The position numbers and the translations under genes were made by a program. A stretch of 64,000 nt of DNA, taken from positions 299,459,957 through 299,523,956 of the forward strand of contig NC_133650.1 of NCBI RefSeq assembly GCF_009905375.1, read 5' to 3'. Within the stretch, counting starts at the first letter, position 1; each line of letters starts with the position of its first letter. The notes under the pieces are model-generated. The model did no database searches. It was not told the DNA's origin and worked only from the letters and a program-made list of their open reading frames with translations. Shown piece after piece: positions 36,628 to 48,644 of the stretch. Origin of the DNA: Apium graveolens. Taxonomy: Eukaryota > Streptophyta > Magnoliopsida > Apiales > Apiaceae.

Positions 36628-38055
36628 TGTGTTTTTGATAGAAGAAGGAGGATAAGTGTGTGAGAAGAATGTGATGGAAAGACTGATGTGAAGTGGTTGC
36701 TTATATAGGCAAGAGAATGCCAAGAGACGCAAAGATATTTAATGCTGACAGGTAGAATTAATTCTACCTCGTCTCCCTAGACTTTGAAAAAGAATAACAG
36801 TCATTGGAAAGGGGAATCATGGTCTAGACCGCACAAGACACAAGAAACAGTGGACTGTTCAAGTACAAATACCATTAATCCATAGCATAGTGACTATTAA
36901 TCTTCCACTTCAACATATTCGAGTTCGAACTGAGACTGTTATCAAATTTTATTCACAGATAAGCCAAGTAAAGGATTAGACTGAGAAATCAGAACTTAGA
37001 CCTATACCAGAACTTAACAGTCATCAGAACATAATTTCATAACTCGAAAAAGGAATGCCCTTCTTAGTAAATACTCATACAAGTTCTGAGTTATGGACGT
37101 CAGAACTTAATTATCAGGACGTGTAACTTAGAACTTGTCCTCAGAATTTGTGCAATAATGACACAATGACTGTTTATCTAAAATAATATAGACCACCACA
37201 GAAATTTTCATCATTCAGATGGAGTGATTAGTGTGTGCATTAAGCTAAAAACAGACAAAGAGTAAAGTCTGATTTACTTCAGTACATCTTAGAAATAAGG
37301 CATAACTAAAATTTTGCTAAAGATCTGTCATTGTCCTGAAACCTACTGATGAATGAGTTCATGCTAGAGTCCATCTCAACTGTTTTGTGCTAATTTTATG
37401 CATCTTTTGCAATTCTGTTTTACAGTGGCTTCTCAGTGTAAGTGAGTCACGACTGTTTATCAGAATTTATGCTATTTTCAGAGTATTTCTCCAGTAATCA
37501 TAGAGTGTGAAAAGTCACCAAGAAAATATTTTGCTTTTTTGATGCATATTTACTTAATACCAGCAATGCACTTGGGTCGTCCCTTCCACATTTTTACTCT
37601 AGATCTCAAAGGAGTACCTGATTTGAATCTTTGATCTTTTTGCTTTTTCTTTTGATAAGAGAGGTTTATCAGCACTTAGTACATTCAGCAGTTTTACTAG
37701 TATCAGAACTTAACAGATGAGTAGCATTATTCTAATTTATGACTTAGTAATAAGATATACAAAGTAAACTTAATTAAGCTCAGTTATCAGAATTTGCTAG
37801 TGTCATAAGATTTCCACTGAAATAATTACTTCTTCCATGGAATCATTTGTTTATTGAAGACTACTAGGTCACTATCTAGCACAGTTATCCTCATAGGAAT
37901 GAATATGTACTAGAACAAACATATCACTTATCATAGTTTAGAAACATATATCAGACAACAGTCAGTACTTAAAGACATTTATCAATTAAGCACAGAATAT
38001 ACAATGAGATTAATTCTGTAAATACTGAGCATAAAGTCTGATTCATAGAACAAGT
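36628..38055 (-). other. Pol to small-ORF spacer, element G
   Basis: About 1.4 kb without a gene. It holds the TATA-like box at 36701-36710 and many TCAGAACTT or TCAGAATTT words. It is conserved in order and largely in sequence with H (47213-48644). Confidence 0.6.
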
Positions 38056-41000
38056 CTAAGCAGATTTAGAGAAAGAACCTGAAACCATTCCAAGTTCATT
38101 TACCAATCTTGTAAAAGTAGCTTCACATAATGGTTTTGTGAAGATATCTGCCAATTGTTGATCTGTGGGAACAAAATGCAATTCCACTGTACCTTCATCC
38201 ACATGTTCCCTGATGAAGTGGTACCTGATGCTGATGTGCTTTGTCATTGAGTGTTGAACTGGATTACCTGTCATAGCAATAGCACTTTGATTATCACAGT
38301 AAATAGGGATTTTGAAATATGTTAACCCATAATTCAGTAACTGATTCTTCATCCAAAGAATCTGTGCACAACAGCTTCCTGCAGTAATATACTCTGCTTC
38401 TACAGTTGATGTGGAAATTGACTTTTGTTTCTTGCTGTACCAAGAAACCAATCTGCCTCCAAGAAATTGGCAGCTTCCACTTGTGCTTTTCCTGTCAATT
38501 TTGCAACCTGCAAAATCTGCATCTGAGTAACATATTAGTTTAAAATCTGATTCTCTAGGATACCATAATCCCAGAGAAGCTGTTCCTTTAAGATACTTAA
38601 AGATTCTTTTTACAGCTGTTAAGTGAGGTTCTCTTGGATCTGCTTGAAATCTTGTACAAAGACAGGTAGCATACATGATATCAGGTCTACTAGCAGTTAG
38701 ATAGAGTAGAGAGCCAATCATACCTCTGTAGTCAGTAATATCTACTGATTTACCGGTATCCTTATCCAGTTTTATTGCAGTGGCCATTGGAGTGGATGCA
38801 CTTGAACAATCTTGCATTCCAAATTTCTTTAGCAAGTTTCTGGTGTACTTGGTTTGACAAATAAAAGTGTCTTCCTCATTCTGCTTGACTTGAAGGCCCA
38901 GAAAATAGCTAAGTTCCCCCATCATACTCATCTGATATCTTGACTGCATTAGTTTGGCAAACTTCTTACAAAGTTTGTCATTTGAAGATCCAAAAATGAT
39001 ATCATCAACATAAATCTGGACCAGAAGTAATTCCTTTCCATGGTTGAGGTAGAACAGTGTTTTGTCTATTGTCCCTCTGTGGAATCCACTTTCCAGAAGA
39101 AACTGAGCTAAAGTCTCATACCATGCTCTAGGAGCTTGCTTAAGTCCATAAAGTGTTTTGTCAAGTCTGTAGACATAGTCTGGATGTTTAGTATCTACAA
39201 AACCTGGAGGTTGTTCAACATATACCTCTTCCTCCAATTCTCCATTGAGAAAAGCACTTTTCACATCCATTTGAAAGACAGTAAACTTTTTGTGAGCAGC
39301 ATAAGCCAAAAATATCCTTATGGCTTCTAACCTAGCAACCGGTGCAAATGTTTCATCATAATCAATTCCCTCATGTTGAGAATATCCTTTTGCAACCAGC
39401 CTTGCCTTATTCCTTATAATTATGCCATCACTGTCAGTTTTGTTTCAGAATACCCACTTTGTACCAACAACAAATCTATTCTTTGGTCTTGGTACTAGGG
39501 TCCAGACTTTGTTTCTTTCAAATTCATTCAACTCTTCCTGCATTGCTTGCACCCAATCAGCATCTTGAAGAGTTTCTTCCACTTTCTTTGGCTCAGTCTG
39601 AGAGAGAAAAGAATTGTAAAGACACTCATTTGAAGTACCTGTTCTAGTTCTGACACCTGCATCAGGATTTCCAATTATCAAATCAGGTGTATGTGATTTT
39701 GTCCACTTCCTTGCAGATGGAAGGTTTTCTCTAGAACTGGATGCTCCTCCATGATCCATGCTATCTTCATTTTCATTTTCTGATGCTCCCCCTGAAACTA
39801 TGCTCTCTGAGTTGGATTCTTCAGTATTTAGATTTTCAGCACTATCAGAACTTGGCTTATCAGAACTTGACGAATCAGAATTTGAAGAGCCAGATGCATG
39901 TTCGGATGTTTCTTGAGATGTGGTAGGATCTTGAGTATGCTCCCCCTGCATAGGTGCATCTTTCTTTAACGTAGTCACCACAGTTTCAATAACATCAGAG
40001 TTTAATCCATCAGAGTTTGCAGTATCAGGACTTAGACTGTCAGGATTTTCAGTATCAGAATATGAGTCTTCATTTTCAAATCTCAGCTGATCATGGTCAA
40101 TGAAATCTTTAAGACCAGTGATCTTCTTGTCATCAAAAGAGACATTGATAGATTCCATGACCACTTTTGTTCTCAAATTATAGACTCTGAAGGTTTTTGT
40201 GGAAAGTGGATATCCAACAAAGATTCCTTCATCAGCTTTTAGATCAAACTTTGATAGCTGTTTAGGATGAGTCTTGAGAACAAAACACTTGCATCCAAAT
40301 ACATGAAAATATTTCAGATTTGGCTTCTTTTTCTTCACCATCTCATATGGTGTTTTTCCATGCTTGTTAATGAGTGTTGCATTTTGAGTAAAACAAGCAG
40401 TCTGCACAGCTTCAGACCAGAAATAGGTTGGAAGCTTTGCTTCTTCAAGCATTGTACGTGCAGCTTCAATGAGAGTTCTATTCTTCCTTTCAACAACTCC
40501 ATTTTGCTGTGGAGTTCCAGGAGCAGAAAATTCCTGCTTTATTCCATGGCTTTTGCAGAACTCTTCCATTATCAAATTCTTGAACTCAGTGCCATTATCA
40601 CTCCTTAAAATTTTCACAGAATCTTTGACCATTTTATCCAGCTGTTTGACATGATCAATCAAGATAGATGCAGTTTCACTTTTTGTGTGCAAGAAATACA
40701 CCCATGTGTATCTGGTGAACTCATCCACTATGACCAACGCATACTTCTTCTTTGCAATAGACATGACATTTACTGGACCAAATAGATCAACTTGTATAAG
40801 ATGATAAGGCTCAAGAATTGATGAATCAATCTTGCTCTTGAATGAAGATTTTCTTTGTTTGGCTTTCTGACATGAATCACAAAGACCATCAGGAGCAAAT
40901 ACTGTGTTTGGCTATCCTCTCACAAGATCTTTCTTGACCAGTTCATTTATATTGTTGAAATTTAAATGAGAGAGTTTCTTATGCCAATTCCAGCTTTCTT

Positions 41001-41406
41001 CAATTGATGCTCTACTTATCAGACAGATTGCAGAACCATCAGTACTTGTTGAAAGCTTAGCTTCATAAATGTTACCACGTCTGTATCCTTTCAGAACAAC
41101 TTTGCCTTTAGATTTACTCACAATTTCACAGTGTTCTTCAAAGAAATCAACATGATAACCTCTGTCACAGATTTGACTTATACTCAGTAGGTTGTGTTTA
41201 AGTCCTGAGACCAGAGCTACTTGTTTAATTATGACATTTCCAAGATTGATATTGTCATATCCCAATATTTTTCCAATGTTGCCATCTCCATAAGAAACAC
41301 TTGGGCCAGCTTTCTCCACAAAGTCTGATAGCAGGGCCTTATTTCCAGTCATATGTCCTGAACATCCACTGTCCAGAACTAGAATATTTTTCCTGTTGCC
41401 CTGCAA
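38056..41406 (-). pseudogene. Element G pol, two stop codons
   Basis: Same layout as the intact pol of H. The protease is LDSGCSGHM, integrase has RSDNGTEF and GVVERK, RT has the normal [11 protein letters not shown], and RNase H has [18 protein letters not shown] and IYCDNQSA. The frame is in register from 41406 to 38056 apart from two nonsense changes: TAG near 40912 where H has a Leu codon, and TGA near 39445 where H has AGA. RNase H also has GCA to GTA in STVEAEY. It encoded the enzymes for cDNA synthesis and integration and is now inactive unless supplied in trans. Confidence 0.93.
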
Positions 41407-41418
41407 TCACAAAGACCA

Positions 41419-41715
41419 CTAATTATTAGTTTTAAGGACCCAGACTTGCTTGGATCCTTTGGCCTTATTAAGTTTGTTAACATTTGCAGCAGATTTAGCA
41501 TCAGATTTTATGTTAATATTTTTCTTATCAGAATTTACACTATCAGACTTTGAATCAGAATTTACACTAGAAGGAACAATGGAAACTTTCTTCAAAGAAG
41601 GTTTTATTTGATAATAATCATAGTACAAACTATGATATTCCTTACAAGTATAAATGGAATGCCATAAACTACCACAATGAAAACAAGGATTTTGTGGTTT
41701 GTATCTAACAGACTG
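41419..41715 (-). pseudogene. Element G gag, 3' part beyond the H insertion
   Basis: Continuation of the gag at 55013-57057 on the far side of element H. It carries the third knuckle region (CFHCGSLWHSIYTC), the Lys/Ser-rich tail ending QVWVLKTNN, and the TAG at 41419-41421. An in-frame TGA follows at 41407-41409. GACTG (41711-41715) is the target duplication of H. Confidence 0.9.
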
Positions 41716-42328
41716 TGTTAGGTCACACTTTCATTGTAGAGGGGGTGAATACAGTATTTATTACAATCAAATCAAACTTCAAGAACTTATGTAACAGAAA
41801 ACAAACTTTATTGAAACAATAAACTCTGTTACAATCTGGAACTGTTATCTCTCAGTGATGAACAAAATATCACGAGAGCTGCTAGGGTTACAGTAAATAA
41901 TATTCTCGATAATGATAACACTTATAGTGTAAACCCTATGTCTGTATTTATATACTACACAGTTACAAGATAATCGCTAATTGATATGCAATATAATTCT
42001 GCTTCCTAATATATATCAATCAGATATCTTCTATTCCAAGTATTTCATTCTTCACGGAATTCCTTCTTCATACATATCTCTTCTTATGTTTATCTTGATC
42101 TTCTTAACTTTAATCAGCTACTGTCCTTATCTGATCGTCCTTCAGCACTTAAGTTCTGATATCTATCTCCTGATGCTTATCTCCTGATAACATAAGTACT
42201 GATATCCCTTAAGTTCTGTCGTCCAGTATAAGTACTGATCAGTTAAGTACTGATTTGTTCTGTTCAAATAAGATCTGAAATCTAAACATAAAACATATTA
42301 GCCATGACATTATCAAATATATCTAACA
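41716..42328 (-). repeat. Element H 3' LTR (613 bp)
   Basis: Runs from TGTTAGGTCACACTTTC to ATATATCTAACA. Compared with the 5' LTR the few changes are single substitutions such as TCATTG for TCACTG near the left end. Confidence 0.95.
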
Positions 42329-42342
42329 ATCTCCCCCAACTT
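42329..42342 (-). other. Element H polypurine tract
   Basis: Minus strand AAGTTGGGGGAGAT, abutting the 3' LTR. Confidence 0.9.
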
Positions 42343-42535
42343 GTAAATTAGCAAAATATACAAGTTTAACAGATATTTGATGATGTCAAAAACATTAAGT
42401 ACAAATGCATGAGAAATAGACAAGATAACTACAACTTACAGTCCTTAAAGCTTTTACCAATTCAACTTCTGATAACAACTTTGGTCTGTATACACATCAT
42501 AATTTAAGTAGTTGTAGATCTTTGACTTGGCTTCA

Positions 42536-45500
42536 TCATTTTCTGATCTCTCTGATGTCAGGAGTTGTTCTGAGATAATTCTTCAACAAACATTTCTCAG
42601 CATATCTGAGTTCATCAATCATTCTCCGTTTGACATCTTTAAGCTCTGCAGTATCTTCACCAGTTTGAAATATTGCAGCTCTGAGATCATTAATCTTTGC
42701 TTTTCTCAACTCCCGATCTAGTCTTATGACATAAGCTTTGTTAGACTCTAGATTGAATTCAAGCCCCTTAATACCAAGATATGTTCTGATCTGTGCAGTA
42801 TTAGGCTTCATATCAACAATATCACCATTGTGATTTCTGTACTTTGGAACATATCTGCTGTCAGACTTAACAGAATAAAGCCTTTTCTGTCTCTGAATCT
42901 GTTCTTTTAAGTAGTTTGCAGCAGTCTCTGTTATTCTGTTATCCACTTGAAGTAAGAAAAGTACATGCTCCAATTCTTCAAAATACTTCAAAGGAATGGC
43001 ATTTTGTCTTATATGATAAACCCTACCATCTATCATGAAATACAACATGATGTATTCTTTCAAGTAGGTATGGTAAACCATCTGTACAGATTCTAGTTGA
43101 TTCAATCTCTCAGGAGTTGCTCCAATACCTGGTTCACTCAAGGAAGTTGGATCATCGGTAGTGTTGTGTACTCTTCTTTCATCAGCACTTCCCAATCCAG
43201 TTTTATCTCTAGCTTCCTTTCCAGTAACTACTCTTGCTTCAAAACCACTTGGAGTAGTCTTCAAAGATTGAGTCTGTTTTGCTTTAGTGAATCCTGGTAA
43301 GAGTGTTTTAGATTTATTTTCTGATATCAAGTTAACTTGAGCACTGTCAGAGGTTACTTGCTTCTTCTGAATATCAGAACTTACAATTTCTTGACTCTGA
43401 ACAACTTGAGCCATGTCAGAGGTTGTTTTAAGAACTTTTCTTGAAGTCAGAGCAAGATCATCTTTTCCATCAGTAATTTCTTCTTCCTCAGGAGGTACAT
43501 AAGGCTTGATAGGTTCACCAACCTTTTCTTTACCCTTGGATCTTGGATCTATCTGTGGTTGTGATCTAGCCAAAGTTTCTTCAGTATGTATCCTTTCTTT
43601 GATCACAATGCCTTTAGGTTTTGGAAGTAACTTTTTACCAGAAGCTTCAGATTTAGATGTGACTTTCTCTGATTTAAGTCTGGCTTCTTCTTCCTTTAAA
43701 CTTTCCAAGTCCATCCCTGGATTTTCTTGAAGAAATAACTGTCTTGACATTTCCTCATCAAGATCTAGAAGTTCATCAGAACTTATCCTTTTACCAGCAG
43801 CAGAACTTATTCTTTTCCCAGTATCAGAACTTATTCTGTGACTAGCTTGTCTTGATGTAAACCTTCTACCTTGACTATGACCACTACCCATTCCAGAGTT
43901 TCCTTGGTCATCTTTTCCATCATCCTTTCCTTGCAGTGACTTGTTGGTTTTGCATTTGGACTTAATTACCTTCTCCCCCTTTTTGGCATCAGCAGGTAAT
44001 AAAAGAGAGATAAGTAGTTCCACTGAGGTCTGGATTTCAGTAAGTTGCGATTGCTGAGAAGCTTGATTTGTCAGAATTTGATCAATCTGAGCTTGTTGCT
44101 TCTCTTGAGTTTTCTCAATATAAGCAACCATGTCAATGGTAGGTTGGAAGAATTTTTTCTTATCAATTTTCCAAACTTGTTCCTGTTTGATAAAGTTCTC
44201 CTGAATCTTGTGTAGCTCTGCATGAGTGTTGGAATGAAGACCTTGTAGATGTTTAGTACTCAATGCAGTGACTCTAAGCTGGGTTTTAAAATCATCAGAA
44301 TGTAACATTTCATCAGCTTTAGTCAAGTGCTCAGCAAGATGTAAAGCATTTGGAACACATGAAACTGAGTTCCATTCCTTAGTCCACTCCTGACCTGCAG
44401 GAGTTTCACTCCAAGGTACTGGTGCATCCCTGATAACAAACTCCTTTACCAGTTCAGACTTAGGAAGAGTCAGTGAAGGAGTATGTCCTGAAGGACCTGC
44501 TTCATCAGCATCTACAGTTGTAGCAGCCTCACCAGTATCTCAAACATTTGCAGCATCAGAACTTAGAGAATCAGTATCTTCTGATAAGACAACTGTGTGA
44601 GTAGCAATGGAGGCTTCAACATCCTCTAATTGCTGATCTGATACTAAGTTCTGATCAACAGCCATATCCTGATGCTCACCTAAAATCTGATCATCAGCAT
44701 CTTGATGCAGAGAAGGTGTTAGTGATAACTCAGGAGTTTGAACAGCATCAGTAACAGGTGTTGTGGAAGGATTATTTGCTGTTGAAGCTTCTAAGAAAAG
44801 TATTTCAGGCACAACCAGGTTCTGAATATCAATTTCAGCACTTGTGCCTGGATCAACAAGAGACATAGAAGGTGAATTAGCCTTGTCAGATACAGGTTCC
44901 TGAGATGGAGTTGATGGAGAAGAAGTGACTGGAGCAAATTCCTTGTCTTGTGAGATCAGAGATTCCTGATCCCCTTCCTTAGCTGCTTCCTCCTCATCAT
45001 CTGAAACTGGCCTTCGTGCCCTCTGTTTCTTGTACTTTCTTGTTGATTTGGATTCCTTGGGAGTTTCAGGAACCGTCATACGTCTAAGCCTCTTGAGAAG
45101 CCTAGAACCCCCAATTGCAGAATCCTTCTGAGAAGTTGCCTTCTCAGCTTCATTTACCACAGGTTCTGAAGAGGGAATCTGATCCTCAGAATCTGATTCA
45201 TCTCTCAAAGTAATGCTTCTCCTCTTTTGAGGTGTTTGAGGAACAGTCTTTGTTCTCTTTGGCTTAGAGGATGTAGGCTTCACAGTAGGTGCTGAAGAAA
45301 AAGGTTGAGCAGTCTGTGAAGTGGAGAGATAGGATTTGAGATAAGTTCTGAGGGTAGGTTGAGTAGAATGAGAGGTAGGTACTGAGGTTGATGGATTTTG
45401 GTTATGGTGAGTTGGTTGAACATTTGAGTAAACAGATTTGTAAGTAGCAGGATCAGCATTTACCAGAATCTGTTTCACAGACTGAGGAATCTGTAATTGT

Positions 45501-46246
45501 CTCACCATTGATTTCCTTGTGTCAGCATTTATCAGGTCGTTAAAGTACCTTTTTGCAACCTTAAAAGGTGGGGTTTGAGTGCTGACTAACTGGGGTTCAG
45601 CAGTACAATACGTATAAATAAGTTGACAGAATCTAGCAAAATAAACAACATCTCGGTCCTCTGTCATCCTATCCCCAATAAAACCAATTATTCCAGTTGT
45701 AAAATCAAAATGAGTTTGATGGATAATAGCATACCCGATGTGCTGACTCAGAATTGGGATGGCATCAAAATTTGAACACTTGTTGCCAAAAGCCTTGGTG
45801 ATGCAATCGAAGAAGAAACTCCATTCTCTTCTGATATTGGCCCGTTTCAACTGTCCAAGTTTCGTCAGACTCTTTTCATATCCCAAATCAGTCATTAACC
45901 CCCGAAGTTCTGATTCCTCTGGTATAGAGAAGGTACAATCTTCTGGAAGATGTAATGCTCTTCGTACTGTACCAGGAGTGACTACATAGGATGAATCACC
46001 CACTTGGAAGATAATACTGGGAGTTCCTCGTTTACCACCATCATCAAAAACTCCAGTCCTCCAGAACCGCAGAACTTGTTGACTTGAAAATAATTCAGGC
46101 TGAGTTAAGGCGTACCCAACCTCACTATGTGCAAGAAGATCTTGCACAAAATGCAATTCAGATGGAGCTTCAGCATGATCAAGAATTGCAGCATAGTTGT
46201 TTGGAACAAACTTTGCTCCATCAATGATTAAATCCTTTGGTGCCAT
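42536..46246 (-). pseudogene. Element H env-position ORF, one nonsense codon
   Basis: The ATG at 46246 to the stop at 42536 is 1236 codons in one frame. A single TGA at 44540-44542 stands where G has GGA. The N-terminal domain (about 1-275) holds QVGDSSYVVTPGTVRRAL and FFFDCITKAFGNKCSNFDA. The middle is low-complexity with a basic cluster (KRTKTVPQTPQKRR). A Gln-rich coiled coil follows (QAQIDQILTNQASQQSQLTE), then DGRVYHIRQNAIPLKYF and a helical, charged C-terminus ending DIREIRK. Length and domain order match G, and E shares the distal half. No signal peptide or membrane segment is visible. Known Sireviruses carry an env-like ORF here; its true job is not established. Confidence 0.86.
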
Positions 46247-46936
46247 GTGAAAAAATATTGAAATTCAAGTATGCCTGTTAGGTGTTTGAGATAATGTCTG
46301 TATGAAAAACCAACGTGAGAAAGAATGAGAAAGAGAGTAAAAGTAAGAAGAGAGATAAAGTATAAAGAAAATAAAAGATTAAAGAAATCTTCTCTCTTTT
46401 GTTCTTATACTCTGAAAAAAAATGTTACCGTTGGACATCTGTTAGATATGCAGTAATAACGGATAGTTACTGGGCTCGAGAAAACAGGAATGCTTACTTA
46501 CCCAGTTGCCTTGTTTCAAGGAAAAACCATTTCATTTATCAAGAGACACAGTTTTAATTCAAAATTTAAACCGTTAGCACTGATTGAATTATTTTTCACT
46601 GCAACATTAATATTCTGAAAATGAATCATGTTAAAAATGACCGAGATAATTTTGATGAATAAGTGCTGACAAAGAATCAGAACTTAAATAAAGACAAAAT
46701 TTAAATGGTCATCAGAATATCAAGCAGGATTTAACAACACAAGATAAAAGAACTCAGAGACAAAATCTTGAAGTAAAAACAGTTTTCATTAATATATCAA
46801 GTCAATACATATATGAAATAGAAATTACATCAATACAAGATTGCCCCTAAGATTCTAATCCTAACGTCAACAGCTTTAGTCCTAGCTAAGAAGCCTGACA
46901 AAGCTGAGGATGAAGAAGAACAGGAAGAAGACGAGA
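46247..46936 (-). other. Leader of the env-position ORF, element H
   Basis: Non-coding. GTATAAGAAC (minus) near 46402-46411 corresponds to the TATA-like word in G. The CT-rich leader before the ATG is conserved with G. Confidence 0.5.
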
Positions 46937-47212
46937 TTAAGTCATCTTCCTCTTCCTATCTTCGACAAACAAGATAGCGAGTCGAATGATTCGCTCTTGC
47001 TGACGGATAGCTTCCCACCGTTCCGCCTCCAATCGATCAAGATGAAGCTGGTAGTCCATCTCGAAGAACAGAAGTTGGTTCAGCACCTCCTGTGGGACAG
47101 AGCCCCGTATCTCTTCAGGAATGGCAGTTACATGCCACTCCTGCTGCCAGTCGGCGCAGCTAAGCTCCATATGAAAAGTTTGGTAATTCAAAAACATGTT
47201 GTATCGAACCAT
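46937..47212 (-). CDS. Small conserved ORF between pol and env-position ORF, element H
   Basis: A 91-residue frame from the ATG at 47212 to the stop at 46937. It opens MVRYNMFLNYQTFHMELSC, then WQQEWHVTAIPEEI and VPQEVLNQLLFF, and ends in a basic, probably helical tail (RWEAIRQQERIIRLAILF, DRKRKMT). G carries the same protein with only about a dozen changes over the shared part. A TATA-like CTATATAATC (minus, about 47285-47294) lies about 76 bp upstream, at the same distance as in G, followed by a short CT-rich leader. This suggests its own transcript. I know of no family for it. A regulatory or nucleic-acid role for the basic tail is only a guess. Confidence 0.62.
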   Translation of the reverse strand: MVRYNMFLNYQTFHMELSCADWQQEWHVTAIPEEIRGSVPQEVLNQLLFFEMDYQLHLDRLEAERWEAIRQQERIIRLAILFVEDRKRKMT

Positions 47213-48644
47213 GATGCTTTTGAAAAAGAATATGAAGTTATGATTGTGAGAAAAATTGATGAAAGGGCTAAAGTGAAGTGGCTGATTATATAGGCAAGAG
47301 AATGCCAGGAGACGCGAAGATATTTAATGCTGACAGGTAGAATTAATTCTACCTCGTCTCCCTAGACTTTGAAAAAGAATAACAGTCATTGGAAAGAGAA
47401 ATCATGGTCTAGACCGCACAAGACACAAGAAACAGTGGACTGTTCAAGTACAAAACCATTAATCCTAATCATAGTGACTATTAATCTTCCACTTCAACAT
47501 ATGCGAGTACAAACTGAGACTGTTATTAAATTTTATTCAAAGATAAGCCAAGTAAAGGATTAGACTGAGAAATCAGAACTTAGACCTATACCAGAACTTA
47601 ACAGTCATCAGAACATAATTTCTTAAATCGAAAAAGGAATGCTCATCTTAGTAAATACTCATACAAGTTCTTAGTTATGAACGTCAGAACTTAATCATCA
47701 GAACGTGTAACTAGAACTTGTCCTCAGAATTTGTGCAAAAATGACACAATGACTGTTTATCTAAAATAACATAGACCACCACAGAAATTTTCATCATTCA
47801 GATGGAGTGATTAGTGTGTGCATTAAGCTAAATAACAGACAAAGAGTAAAGTCTGATCTACTTCAGTACATCTTAGAAATAAGTCATAATTAAAATTTTG
47901 CTAAAGAGCTGTCATTATCCTGAAACCTACTGATAAATGAGTTCATGCATGAGTCCACCTCAACTGTTTTTGTGCTAATTTTATGCATCTTTAAAATTCT
48001 ATTTTACAGTGGCTTCTCAGTGTAAGTGAGTCACGACTGCTTATCAGAATTTATGCTATTATCAGAGTATTTCTCCAGTAATCATAGAGTGTGAACAGTC
48101 ACCAAGAAAAAATATTTTGCTTTTCTAATGCATATTTACTTAATACCAGCTATGCACTTGGGTCGTCCCATTCACATTTTTACTCTAGATCTCAAAGGAG
48201 TACCTGATATTATTCTTTGATTCTTGTTCTTCTTTTTTTGATAAGTGAGGTTTATCAGCACTTAGTACATTCAGCAGTTTTACTAGAATCAGAACTTAAA
48301 CAGATGAGTAGCATTATTCTAATTTGGGACTTAGTAGTAAGATGAATAAAGTAAACTAAACTAAGCTCAAGTATCAGAATTTGCTTGTGTCATAAGATTT
48401 CCACAGAAATAATTACTTCTTTCATGGGATCATTTGTGTATTGAAGACTACTAGATCAGTATCTAGCACAGTTATCCTCATAGGATTGAATAGTTACTGA
48501 AACAGACATATCACTTATCAGAGTTTAGAAACATATATCAGACAACAGTCAGTACTTAAAGACATTTATCAATTAATGCACAGAATATACAAAGAGATTA
48601 ATTCTGTAAATACTGATCATAAAGTCTGATAACATAGAACAAGT
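47213..48644 (-). other. Pol to small-ORF spacer, element H
   Basis: About 1.4 kb without a gene, closely matching 36628-38055 in G. It contains the TATA-like box for the small ORF and repeated TCAGAACTT words. Confidence 0.6.
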
